DNA of 64,000 bases, from assembly GCF_000151665.1 (NCBI RefSeq), contig NW_013171815.1:1625153-1689152 (forward strand), read 5' to 3'. This document shows, piece by piece, positions 43,036 through 54,186 of the stretch. The position numbers and the translations under genes were made by a program. The notes beneath the pieces are model-generated. The model ran no database searches. It saw nothing but the letters and a program-made list of their open reading frames with translations, and had not been told where the DNA came from. The first letter of the stretch is position 1; each line of letters opens with the position of its first letter. The DNA comes from Blastocystis hominis (taxonomy: Eukaryota; Sar; Bigyra; Opalinata; Blastocystidae).

Positions 43036-45673
43036 CTAGTAGAAATCGTTGTCGGATTCGGACTCGCAGGTGGGTTCAGGGAGAGGCGCGGGGTTCTCGG
43101 GTCGCTTCACCGACTTCACTTCAGGGAAGAGATCCTCGTTGAAAGCGGGCTGCGCTTCTTGTTTCGGCGTGAAATCGGAGAAGAGCAGCTCGGGAATGTC
43201 CTGGAAGAGATTAATCTTGCTCTGCAGCTCGTCGATCACATCCAGAACCTCCTTCCCGAACATTCCGCCCTTGCCAGCATTGCCAGCATTGCCAGCATTG
43301 CCAGCATTGCCAGCATTGCCAGCATTGCTCGAAATCGCTCCAAGTCCTCCCTTCACTCCCATCTCGCGCTTCTACAATCAACGCCACACGACAACGCAAC
43401 GGGGATCGACGCATCGCGCAGCGTCTGCGTGAGTTCGGTCATCATCACGTCCGTCAAGCAGTTCGTCGCCTCCGCGCAGCGAATCAGCACCACTACGCCT
43501 CACTCCCCTCTCCCTCATCCCACGGAGCAACTCGAACGTGCGCTGGAAAAGCTCGTCGCGGCGCAGCCACGGACCCAGCCAGAACTGCCCCAGTCGCTTC
43601 ACGAGCTGCAGCGCGAAGCTCTACGCCTCACTCCTCTTCTAAGCGTCCACTTCATGCAGAATAAAACTCAGCGACACGCTCTGGATCCAGCCCCAGTCCT
43701 CCTCGAGATAGCAGCGATCCCAGACAGCGATGATCTGAAGGAAGTCGTCGATGATCGCGAACCCCGGCGCGTCTGCAGAGCGCAGAAGCGGTAGCTGCGT
43801 GAAAATCGAGCTGTAAAGCAGCTGCCGCATTTCGTTTTCCGCTACGTGCCCCATTAAATCCTGTCGAACCAGGCGAATCGTGTCCTCGTCCGCTCCGTTT
43901 CCGCTCACGAGCAACTCCTGGAAGAGAAGACTGAACAGCTCCTGATGCTGCTTCGAGCTCGACGCCGTCGGCTCCTTGGACAGCAAATCGGCGGGAGAGA
44001 AGGACGCCGATCCCTCCAGCGTCCCCAGAATCTCCGGGAAGTGACTGGAAAGCGAGAGCAGCTGGGAGTACTGAAAGAGCACGAACTCCATCTTCCCGTC
44101 GTCGATCGGAGGCGTGCGTCGCTCCAGTAGAAACAGGATTCGCTGCACGATCGCGCGGAGCAGCTGTGCGCGGAACGCCGGCGTCTCGAACGCGAGGGCG
44201 ACCAGCAGAAGCATCGCATCGAACGTTTTCTGCGCTAGCGAGCTGTCCACGGCGATCGACTTCACTTCCTTCTCCTTTTCCCTCTCCTTTTCCTTCTCGC
44301 GCTGCAGCTCGCCTTGCAGCTCGTTCTCTTGGCTCTGCCGCTTCAGCAGGACTTCGCGCCACTTGGCGTAAAGCTCCTGCGCGCGGAGCGCCAGCGGAGA
44401 GTTCTTTCCGTTGTAGGTGGTCGCGTTGGCGACGATGGTGTTCAAATCCTGCAGAATGTCGTTGATCGACGTGTATGTGAGGCAGCGATCGCGCATCGTC
44501 TTCAGGTCCATCGGGTGGGCGATGATCGAGCTGTAATTGGGCGCAATGGCGTCCGTGACGGGGTACGAGAAGTCGTAAGTGGTATCCAGCTTGATCATTT
44601 GGTCGATGCAGTTCTGATACAGCGAGACCAGCTTCTTGCGAACCCTTTCGACGGGAGAAATGGAGGGCTGCGATGATGGAGTAGAAGCAGAAGCAGGAGC
44701 AGAAACAGGAGCAGGAGCAGAAGCAGAAGCAGAAGCAGAAGCAGGAGCTGGCTTACTAGCTTTAGCGAGATCGTAAACACGCGAAAGAACTGTGAAGAGC
44801 CGGTAGAATATGTTTGACTTCTCTCCGTCTGGCCGCTTCTGCAAGAGGGAAGGGTCAACATCAATGGTTCGATCGTTTGCGTTGATCGCTTTGAGATCCA
44901 AAAACAACAAATGGATTTCGTTCTTCAGATTCAACTTTTCGTTTGACTGGCGGGGAAGTTTGGAAAGCAAGATGTCGCTATTGGAAGAGATGAAGTCGAA
45001 TAGCATTTTGAAATAAAAGAAGCGAGTTTCGGAGGAGAGAGTCGAGGCATTGTCAATGAGCAGGTGGAGGAAAGAAAAGAATAGGTTGTTTCGCAGATAC
45101 TCGTCATTTGCTGTCATTTGCAAAAACGGCGTCAACGAAGGAAGAGGACTAGTGAATAACGCGGACTATCAGAGATTACCCGGTGGAAAAGAACAAGGGA
45201 GCAATCTTTGCAGAGTTTGACAACTTGTATTTGTTAAAAACACTCGTTTCCACAGATATTCCCGAAGGCTGGGAAGCGAACAAATTCTTAAGGTCTGCTT
45301 GGAAGTAGTCGTTCCTCTTTTTATATATTTTGGCTTTGATGGAAGGAATCAAAAATGACTCGTAAGAGGGGTTGTGTAGGAGAATATCCATAATAGATTC
45401 AGGAATATCGTCCTCATTCCCCAGCAAATAAGTTACAATCGGCGAATAGTCCTTTAACACAGAATAAGGGAACAGATATTCTAGAAGTCGCTGTCTCTTT
45501 GCAGAGGACGCATTTTTGATTTTATTGTTTAATTGCAGCTTCAAAGCAGTCAAGATATGCGAAATTAGTGTAGACGGCTCAATGCCGAGGGCTGTTGCAA
45601 GTTCCGGAATATCCTGCAAACGGTTATCGATATCGACAAGAGAATATCGCTCTTTTGGATGAGTGCTAGTCAT
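43036..45673 (-). CDS. Bromodomain protein with NELF-B/COBRA1-like helical flanks
   Basis: Minus-strand gene of about 838 residues with introns 45149-45179, 43621-43650, 43493-43523 and 43372-43400. The first about 280 residues are helical (RLLEYLFPYSVLKDYSPIV and later segments) and resemble the NELF-B region LEDLLEKSFSLVKMPSLQPV. A Pro/Ala/Ser linker follows. A BRD7/9-type bromodomain occupies about residues 315-420 (FSYPVTDAIAPNYSSIIAHP, then MDLKTM, with the acetyl-lysine Asn in ATTYNGKNS). More helical sequence follows, then a (NAG)n repeat and an acidic tail ending DNDFY. Flank, bromodomain and flank lie in one uninterrupted exon, so they are one protein. The bromodomain is secure. The NELF-B relation is tentative. 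Confidence 0.72.
43271..43326 (-). repeat. Nonamer repeat encoding (Asn-Ala-Gly)n
   Basis: About six tandem copies of ATTGCCAGC on the plus strand encode Asn-Ala-Gly repeats in the bromodomain protein. The number of copies is likely to vary between strains. Confidence 0.8.
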
Positions 45674-45843
45674 AAAACCACTTGCTCAACAAAACGTTGT
45701 ATCGAAGTCCATTATAGGCTCTATTCTATCGTTCCGTTCTATCCTAACTGCTTTTTGCGAAGGACAAAAACCTTGTGTGAATCAAAACAGCTGCCAATTG
45801 GGGAATTCCAAAAGTCTAATAAGGTCTGAAATCCGTAACAAAA

Positions 45844-47878
45844 ATGCAATTCGTGTATTTGGATATTGATCTTGAAGGTTTCTATTACATATATACGAAT
45901 AACAAGCAGAAAACTCGAAGGAGAGCCAAGTACTGTTGTATAAGGCCGATCCTTCCATGTCACCCATCTTATTGTGGGAGAAAGTAGTTCGCAAAAGCAG
46001 GTATATCGATAGTTCTATTATTGTTTGCCGAACGATGGATTGCGAGCATTACCGCTCTCTGATTGCTTCAGAACACATCAATACTCTGAATGTGATTGCT
46101 CTTTCTGAAATTGAGGAGCCGGACCACCGTTTTAAAAAGTGGGGTTTGTGTTTTTTTTAAACATGCAGCAAATTGCAGGTCGTGAATCGCCTTCGCAACC
46201 TGAAGATTATTACCTCTGACACGATTGCCCTTTGCTATGATACTTGCATCCCTGTCCGAGGATTGAATCTGGATGTCGCAGTGGACTATTTCCTTTACAA
46301 GAAAGCGAAGGGAGTGTTTTTGTACAGTTATGACTCTCTTTCTGAGTATGATTAGTTCTTGTAAGGTTCCCTCTAGATTAACTGAGATCACGCCGAACAC
46401 CAAGCGTTCCGTGGCTCCTTTTCTCGTCCTCGACACTAATTATCTCGAAACGGCCACTCACGTACCAATGTTTCTGCGTCGTTCACCTTCAGTCCGCCTA
46501 CACGTTCATCAACCTTTTCACGAGCTCTATTTTTGGTATGTGGATCCGTTTCCTCCCTCTCTGCATCCGCACCGACTCCTCTCTCGAGAAAGGCATTTCC
46601 ATTTACTCCAACGAAAGCCGCGTTCTGGACTCCACGCCTCGCTCTGTCGAGGGCGTTTGCCAGAGCCGCATCGGCCTCATCGGCAATCCATCGGACGGCT
46701 ATTTCGGTCAGACCATCAGCATCACGCTGGACAATTTCGCCACCAAAGTCGTTCTGCTGCAATCCGACCGCCTCACCATCGTTCCTCACCCCGTGTACGC
46801 CGCATTGCTTCGTCGTTAGACATAGCAGCGACCCGGTGAATTTCCAGGATATCCGCGGGTTGCACTTATTGCTCCAGAAGAACGGTTACTCTGTGAGAGT
46901 CGAGGAGTTCTGTGATGTAGGGAGGGATTCGCCTGCTCTACGCGTCGCTCAACAGCTTCTACAAGTACATCATGCAGCAGGGAATCTACATCAACATGCA
47001 GCCCTTCGTTATCTCGTACGACACCACAATCCCGCGGGAAGTGGGGCTCAGCGGATCGTCGTCGATCATCATCGCCACGCTGCGCGCCTTGATGAAGTTC
47101 TACGCGATTCCCGTGGTTCTTCGGAGCGTCTCTCATCGATAGACGCTGCTCTTCCCGCCGCTGGAGCAGATTAAGTGGGCTCTAAACGTGGAAACCGAGG
47201 AATTGGGGATCACCGCGGGTCTTCAGGACCGTGTGGTTCAGGTGTTGGAGGGCTGCATCCAAATGAACTTCGACAAGGATTCGATCGAGAAGACGGGGAA
47301 TGGGATCTACAGCCGTGTGGATGTGCGCTTGCTGCCGCCGTTGTTTATGGCATACAGCGCGTTCCCCGAAGAAATATCCACTTTTTTGTTGAAAAACACA
47401 CCTTAACGACACTCGGGAGCGATCCATTCGGATGTGAAGCAGCGATGGAAGCTGGGCGACCAGCGGATTCGGAAGCTGATGGATCAATATCCTTGGGAGA
47501 TGGGAGATGGGAGAGGCGACTTAACGGCACGATCGCAGCGCTTCCGGCGGAGTTTTTGGAGAGTTTGGAGAGCCGAAATGAGAAGAAAATGATGGATTGT
47601 GTGAATCGGAACTTTGATTTGCGTCGTGAGATTTGGGGAGATGAGGCACTGGGTGGAGAAAATGGAGCCAACCTGCAGATGATTCGCGTAGCGGAAGGGG
47701 TGTGTTGAGATGTAGATCGCGAGAAAGTATGGAATGGCTGCGAAGTTTTGCGGGTCGGGTGGTGCGATTGTGATCGTACCTGGATTCTCGTATAAGGAAG
47801 ATGTGATGGAGGCGTTGGAGAAGGAAATGAAGGATAATGGTTTTGTGATGGTGAAAGTTCATGTGCATGAACCGAATT
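45844..47878 (+). CDS. Glucuronokinase with nucleotidyltransferase-like N-terminal domain; no encoded stop
   Basis: GHMP-family sugar kinase that makes glucuronate-1-phosphate. Introns include 45878-45906, 46139-46168, 46346-46376, 46462-46492, 46795-46825, 46893-46920, 47113-47142 and 47688-47715. The kinase half has SRIGLIGNPSDGYFGQTISI, PREVGLSGSSSIIIATLRAL (GHMP motif 2), VETEELGITAGLQDRVVQV, MNCVNRNFDLRR-like CVNRNFDLRREIWGDEALG, and AAKFCGSGGAIVIVP, all close to plant glucuronokinase. The first about 200 residues resemble a nucleotidyltransferase fold (DTIALCYDTCIPVRGLNLDV ... AKGVFLYSYD) but lack the usual GGxGTR loop. The protein ends KVHVHEPN; the next T plus a poly(A) tail makes UAA. 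Two frame changes (near 47385-47425 and 47490-47530) are not explained by GT-AG introns. Confidence 0.85.
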
Positions 47879-47882
47879 GGAT

Positions 47883-47890
47883 TGTTTGTT
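47883..47890 (+). terminator. Polyadenylation motif TGTTTGTT, glucuronokinase gene
   Basis: Exact octamer lying in the open reading frame, 4 nt after T47878. Cleavage after that T creates the stop codon. Confidence 0.85.
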
Positions 47891-48436
47891 GGATAAGAGT
47901 GAGACATTGGTGGAGTTCTGTGGAATGATTTTGATAAATGATTTCCATTTTTTTATATAATGAATAAATTGTTGCCCATTTTCAGAGTTAGCAATCCATC
48001 GATTTTGAATATCTTTACTGATTCAAAACAAGTATTATTTGTTTTAAATGATTGGAATCATTTGGAATATTAGAATATTACTACGTATTTTCTATCATAG
48101 TTCGTTTGTGATTTGCAATACTGATATGATATTGATTAGGCAATTGGTATATCTTTGTTATCTACATTATTATGCAACAGATCATGAGGCATTCTGTGGC
48201 TCTTTTTTAACAATAATCGCACATATTGCTTTTATTTTGGAAAAGAAATGAATGATATTTGCCTTCCACCATTAGAATCTATTCAACTCGGTCACAGTGC
48301 ACGTGATGGAAGAGCTATGATTCGTGTTCATTGGTAATACGAATAGAATATAAAATGATTGAATCTGGTAACTACAAACCTGATAAGATTCATAACTGAA
48401 AAGTAGATATAACAATAAACCTTGTTTGCCACAATC
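47891..48436. other. AT-rich intergenic region
   Basis: Convergent spacer of about 550 bp with very low GC. Small frames at 48048-48251 and 48248-48334 (MNDICLPPLESIQLGHSA...) are open but have no supporting intron pattern or recognisable family. A small gene at 48248-48400 is conceivable. Confidence 0.4.
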
Positions 48437-50066
48437 TCATATTCTTTCTTTCATTGTGAAATAAAAGTCCAATATATACTTCTCATTATTCAATAATAAA
48501 CATCTGCTTAAACTTCCCAATTCACCAATCATACTTTCAATATCCAGCCAATTTCTTTCTTCTTTGTCCACTGTTATTCTCACCATCACTATCGCCTTCT
48601 CCCACACCGGTATCCAACAAACAAGACAACATTGCACATACATTCCCTTCACTCGTTTATCATCCATCTGCACGCCCTCCTGTCCGCTCCTTCCCTCCTC
48701 CATCTGGCACAAATGGAACGTCACCGCTTTCCCCTCCTCCTTTAGCGCCATTTCATCGGGCTTCACATCCAACGCCAGCGTCGACGGCATCGGAACCGAG
48801 CTTCCCACATCGATGCCTCCCTGGTCTATCACTCCGATGGGTCCGTCCACCGTCGACGGAGCCACCGACGGCGTGGAGAGAAGCGAATTCTGCGGCTGCG
48901 AGAGGATCTGCGACATGGGAATCTGCACCATGGAGGGAAGATTGCTGCTCATCGGCTGCAGAATGGAGATCTGCGGGATCAACATCGATGACGTGGAGCT
49001 CTGGGAGATGTATTGCGGATCGAACATTTCGTTCATCATCGGCGCGGCAAGCTGGCTTTCCTCCATGGGACGGCGTCGCTTTCCTCGAGAATGGTGCACG
49101 GGAGCGACGGAATGCATCATGTCCTGCATTTTGATGTCATCGACGAAGGGAGAATCGTTTTGAGAGTCTGGAAGAAGAGAACTGTTCGCTGGATGTCAGA
49201 GAAGAGGGGAAAACAAACTGTTCTTGATGTCCTCGAAGTAGACATCCGGGGCGAACTTGGTGAAGAGGTTCTTGTTTCGCTGGTACATCGTGAGGACTTT
49301 GCGAATAAACTCCAGATAGACTTCTTTCTTGTCGCTTATGTAGGGTTGGTGATACAGCGTGTCTGCAAACGCACTCATCGTGGGGAGCATCGGCTAAATG
49401 TCAGACGTTTGGGGAAAAAAGCGTACGTTACGCTCGGTCTCCTTCTTCAATTCGCCCTGCGTGTCGTGCATGAGCATGTAGTCGATACACCTACACACAA
49501 TTCGGATATCAGAGGATTTCATATTTTGCTCACTCATAAATCTGCATTTCACAGAACAATCAAACAAATTACTTATTGTAATTGATAGCAATGAACTCAC
49601 TAGCCAAACGCTTTAACTCTGGCTTTTTGTTGAACTCATCGCCGATATATTTATATAGTTTACGTAGTTTCTTGCGCATTGTGGAGTACCAATGGTTTTT
49701 AACTGCATTATCTGTCCTTCAATTTAGATGAATAGCACGTCTTTACCTTCCATTTAACTGTTTAGCAATTTCCGCCCATTTGTTTCCGAGTTGCTTTTGT
49801 AAATTACTAATGGTTTGCTCTTCCTCTGGAGTCCATTCTCCTCGATTTACAGAAGGATCCAATTTATTCAACCAGCGATTTCGACACTGCTTTGTAGTTC
49901 GCTTTGTACCGACCTTTTCTTGCAGGGACATCGATATGGCGGACCAGTGGCCGACACCATGTTGCTCAATACAGCACTTAAGTGCCTTATCCTCTTCGTC
50001 GTTCCAGCACTTGCGAACTTTCCCTTCTGAGTTCAATTTGACCTGCGGATCCATTTTAAATTCCAT
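48437..50066 (-). CDS. R2R3-type Myb DNA-binding protein
   Basis: Minus-strand gene of about 500 residues. Two Myb repeats lie near the N-terminus: R2 with WNDEEDKALKCCIEQHG, HWSAISMSL and QCRNRWLNKLDP, and R3 with WTPEEEQTISNLQKQLG, KWAEIAKQLNGRTDNAVKNH and WYSTMRKKL. The conserved tryptophans are all present. Introns of 30-33 nt follow the Myb domain, among them one after NGR and one at about 49167-49196. A conserved-looking helical segment (IRKVLTMYQRNKNLFTKF) and a basic patch HHSRGKRRRP precede a Ser/Pro/Gln-rich region. R2R3 Myb proteins of this plain type are sequence-specific transcription factors. The ORF ends at TGA 48437-48439, but a TGTTTGTT inside the frame at 48616 could end it about 60 codons earlier (see findings). 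Confidence 0.88.
48616..48623 (-). terminator. Possible internal polyadenylation motif TGTTTGTT (minus), Myb gene
   Basis: Exact octamer inside the open frame. Four bases upstream the T at 48628 is a first codon position, so cleavage there would make UAA after the codons for VQC. The frame stays coding-like downstream, so this may be chance. Confidence 0.35.
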
Positions 50067-50394
50067 GTAACGCCCGGAGTTATTTTTTTTAGGTGAAACT
50101 CTTAGAAACGCTTGGTGTTAGCTCTGGAGTTGTCCCGATTCCGAATTCAGTAACAGAAGATTCCTAATCACCAATAAATATATTATGGGCCATTTCATAT
50201 TCGGGTCATCAATCGTTTCGATTGCAAGTTGTTTTCTTACAAACAGCCAAACGAATTAACCAAAACAAATTGAATAATAACAGAACGCGAGTGGGAGGGG
50301 TACGAATCGAGCACAAGGGAAAATAGAGAACACCAGCAAAAGCAGAACCACTGAAAGAATAATACATTGAATAGGCTTATTCACAAAATCCCAT
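50067..50394. other. Intergenic region between TUTase and Myb genes
   Basis: AT-rich spacer downstream of the TUTase gene and upstream of... the Myb start on the same strand. It has no long frame in either direction and I see no RNA gene. Confidence 0.5.
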
Positions 50395-53300
50395 TTAGTA
50401 CTGCTGCAAATTAAAAATCTCGTCAATTAGATCTGCGCTCGAATAATCATTCAACTCATTCTGCTTCTCCAGCAGCACAGAGTACGTCTTCTACGCCTCA
50501 CCTCTCTCTCCCTCTCCCCTACTGCAAAGCACTGCAAAATAATCTGGCTGGTATGCGGAGTGATCACATGGGCAACATCGTAATCATCCTCGAACGGGTC
50601 TTCGATGCACAGCTGCATCTGCATCTTCCACAGACAGCGCCAGCACTTCTCCTCGCGGTCGAGGAAGCCCCTCTGTCGCACAGACACCACGGCGTGGTAG
50701 TAATCGAACTCGAACGCGTAGAAATAAAAAAACTTCAGCAGCAGCTCGCCCACCGTCATCGTGTTCTGCTTCGCGTACCGGCACAGCAGGTCCAGGTGCT
50801 TCGGGCAGTAGAAATAGGTGTCGTACACGGACTGCTGGTAGCTCTTGATGGGGATCTGCGGCCGACGCGTGTTCCGCGGGACTGGGCCGCCATCCCAGTC
50901 GGGCGGGAGTTCCTGGGGGTGAGGGGCGGGAAAGAAAAAAAAACTTGGAGGATGGGGAGGAGGGGCGGGCTGACGGCGCTCTGCAGGAAGTGGATGAGCA
51001 TGAGGATGTATCCGTAGGAGCTGAGCGTCTTGTGCGCGGGGTTGTTGATGTAGTTGGTCTTCGCCCTGCAGTGAATCGAACGCTGAAAGCGAACCATTTT
51101 TTGATGATGAGCCCGAGAATGCGGACGCGCGGATCGATGGAGGAGTAGGTTTTGAGGAGGAGCGTGTTGCGGATGGGGAGGATGTTGTTGAAGCAGAGGT
51201 CGCACTGGAGCTGGGAGGTGGGATCCACGAAGCGAATGACCGGGATTCGCGCGCGGAGGCGCGAGTTGTCGATCTCTTGAAGCTGCATTTCCTCGAGAAT
51301 GGAGATAATGGAGTCTGTGATGTCAGGAATCATCTCGTACGTGATCGACGGATCCACGAAACAGAGATCCACGTCGCTGCCCTCCGTGCCGAACCCGTTA
51401 TTGCTCGAGCCGTAAATGTAAATCAGCGAGCGGCGGAACTGATCGTGGCGGTGGAATCCGTCGATCAAACGAGCGATGAGCTGCTCTCTACGCATCAGCC
51501 GGGTGTTTTATTTGGACCGAGTCTGGTAGAACGCGCTGGTAGGGAGCAGTTCTTTCGACGCCAGGACCGCTTGGCGCGTCAGTTCGTTGGTGAAGGCTTG
51601 GGAGAAGGGAGTGAAGCCGGTGATCGGGGTAATGGTGTGATCGTTGAGCATGTGTTTCTCCATTTGGCCGTCTTGGAGGGCGAAGAGACTGCAGATATTG
51701 CAGTAGTGAGCCATGAGGCGAGCGATTTCCGCGTTGCACGCGGGGCTCAAGCGACTTTGCAGCTGGGGCGTTCGGATGATCATCTTCACGAGGTAGTGCA
51801 GGTTGTTCATCGCCACTTGGGAGTACTCGTTGGGCACTTGATCCTTCAGCAGCGGAGCGATCATCACGTGCAGAATGTGCTCCAGCACTTCCGGACGCTT
51901 CCAGCCGTTCAGATCGACCGTGTACTGGATCGTCGACGTCAGACTGCTGATGTTGAATCCGAGCAGAGACAGGTCCTCCACTTTCTGGTCCACGAAGTTG
52001 AAGGCATCGTCGAGATCGCTGCCTCGGATCGTCACCATCACTTCGTTGCTGTCCAGTGCGGAGATATCGTCGTTGTTGCGGAAATAGCGGAACGCGTACG
52101 ATCCCGCGTGTTTCGGCGCGTAGAACTGGCATGTGAACTTTCGGAACCGCGTGTTGTTTCCGCTTCCAGCCCCGGCTCCCGCCTTGGATTCGTTTCCAGA
52201 GCCGTACAGGCGCTGGTAGTGCATCCGGCTGAGCTGGCGCAGCGCGATGACTTTCCGCGCCTGCTGGCGGTGCGCGTTGAAGAGTCCGACCCAGTCCTTC
52301 ATGGAGTAGGAGCCCTCGGGGAGCAGCAGCGTGACGTTGATCTCTTCGCTGGGGTGTGTGATGGAGGGGCTCGCCTAGATGAGTGAGAGAGAAGCGAGGG
52401 AAACCGAGATCGACATGAGGATCGGAACCACTTTCAGGCCGTTCGAGCCGTCCGCGGGGCGCGAGGGCTCGGCGGGCAGCTTCGCTAGAGGCTCGCGGGC
52501 GTCGGCGAGGACGGGCGGTTGGGGAAGCGGCTGCATGGGTCGGGCGCCTTGGGCGACGACCTGGGACATGAGCGGGGAAAGCGGTTGCATGGGCCTGGCT
52601 CCCTGAGCGACGACCTGCGGAATGGACAGGGGAAGCGGCTGCGGTCGAGCAGGAAGCTGAGGCTGAGGCTGAGGTTGAGGTTGAGGCTGAGGTTGAGTCA
52701 TTGGCTGAGGTTGAGGCTGAGGCTGAGGTTGAGGCTGAGTCATTGGCTGAGCCAATGGCTGAGGTTGAAGCTGAGGCTGAGCCATTGGCTGAGGCTGAGG
52801 AATGGGCAGGGGAAGCGGCTGAGGTTGAGGTTGAGCAATTGGCTGAGGCTGAACAACAGATTGGGGTTGAACAACAGATTGGGATTGAACAACAGATTGG
52901 GATTGAGCAATTGACTGGGGCTGAGCAACTGGCTGAGGGATGGATGGAATGGTGGGCTTCAAAGGTTCTGCAGACTCGAGGGGCTTGGATTCTTTGATTT
53001 CTTTGGGTTGGGGTTTGGGCGGCTCAATAGGCTTGGATTCCTTTTGTGGCCCCTTCGGCTCGATTGACTGCTTTTGCTTCTCCTTCTGCTGTTCCTTCTG
53101 TTGCTCTTTCTGCTGCTCCCTTTGCTGCTCCCTTGCTGGCTTCGCTGACTTCGCTGATTCTTTCGCTTTCATCGCTTCCTTTGACTTTGGCGGCTCTCTC
53201 GCTCTCACCGACTCCTTCGCCGGTTTCGCCGGTTTCACTGGCTGCTCTGCCGTCGTTTCCTGAGCATTCGACGGCTTCGGAGCGACTGCCGCTTCGTTTT

Positions 53301-54000
53301 TGGCGGCTCGCTGGCTCTCTGAAGACTTTGGAAGCGTCGAAGCCTTGCTCGATTTCTTTGGAAGCGGCTGAGAAGGTTGAGACGACTTCGGCGATTGCAC
53401 GGAGGGAGCGGACTTCCCCGCCTTTTCGGGCTTTGCCGACTTGGGAGCGGAGGAAGCCATTCTTCTACCTCCTGAAGGATGGGATCGCTCGGGATTTGTG
53501 GGCAATGCGGTTGTGTCGACTGGATTTGCTGGAGGATTCGAGGGCTGTGCAGCTGCAGAATTAGCAGGTGGCAAATCCGTTGGCTTCGCTTGGGGCTCAA
53601 TCGATTTTTCTGGTACAGTTGCTTGTTCGCTTACATAAGGAACAGCACGGTTGTGACCAAGAGAATGCTTTTGTCTATATACATGATGTGGATTTCGAGG
53701 AGGTTGTTTTGAAAATGCATCTCCTAAAAGTAACACACAACCACAGAGAATACGCTCATTTCTTCTTCCTTGGTTGTGGCTCATAGTGGAATAATGCTCC
53801 GAATGTTGATTCTCTCCGCTATTGTCATTACTTACACTAGAAAACAGGTCATCAACGCTGACCTCTGTAGGAACCAATATCTCTTCTAAAAATAAAATCT
53901 CGTGACAAGCATAACCCTCTTTCACACGTCTTGGAATTCTCCTATTTTCATAATGCCGTTTTTCATCTCTATATTCTTGTTCACTAGGAGTATCGACCAT
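50395..54000 (-). CDS. Terminal uridylyltransferase with SKICH-like domain and long Pro/Gln-rich N-terminus
   Basis: About 1,140 residues after introns 52375-52404, 51488-51517, 51066-51094, 50913-50974 (62 nt) and 50491-50522. The N-terminal 540 residues are disordered: Lys/Pro/Ser-rich, then long Gln-Pro repeats. Residues 545-650 resemble a SKICH/Ig-like fold (EEINVTLLLPEGSYSMKDWV, GLF, and FTCQFYAPKHAGSYAFRYF). After a helical spacer comes the nucleotidyltransferase core: IYIYGSSNNGFGTEGSDVDL with the GS and DxD, and a third Asp in QCDLCF. The PAP/TUTase central domain follows with LSSYGYILMLIHFLQ, and the PAP-associated segment with LLLKFFYFYAFEFDYYHAV and CIEDPFEDDYDVAHVI. Such enzymes add U (or A) tails to RNA. 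The product base cannot be fixed by eye. Confidence 0.88.
52650..52935 (-). repeat. Gln-Pro-coding hexamer/12-mer repeat in TUTase gene
   Basis: Tandem GAGGCT/GAGGTT units on the plus strand encode Pro-Gln repeats. A second pair of longer copies at about 52540-52620 encodes VVAQGARPMQPL twice. Confidence 0.8.
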
Positions 54001-54186
54001 CTAGACTTGATTATGCTTTAGAGTTCAAAACATGTAAAAACTTGCATGCTCGTCCCTTGGAGCATTTTCCAGTGAACATCATCTCCTGACAAATCTGATT
54101 GCTCATTTTGGAGGAAATCATACCAAATGAAAAAAAGAATCGATTTTCGGAATATACAAAATGGGTAACTTTTCCAGATTCTATCA

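Noticed and set aside
48048-48251. Open frame in AT-rich spacer (MIGIIWNIRILL...)
   Set aside because: Hydrophobic composition expected from AT-rich random sequence, with no intron signature, no motif and no family.
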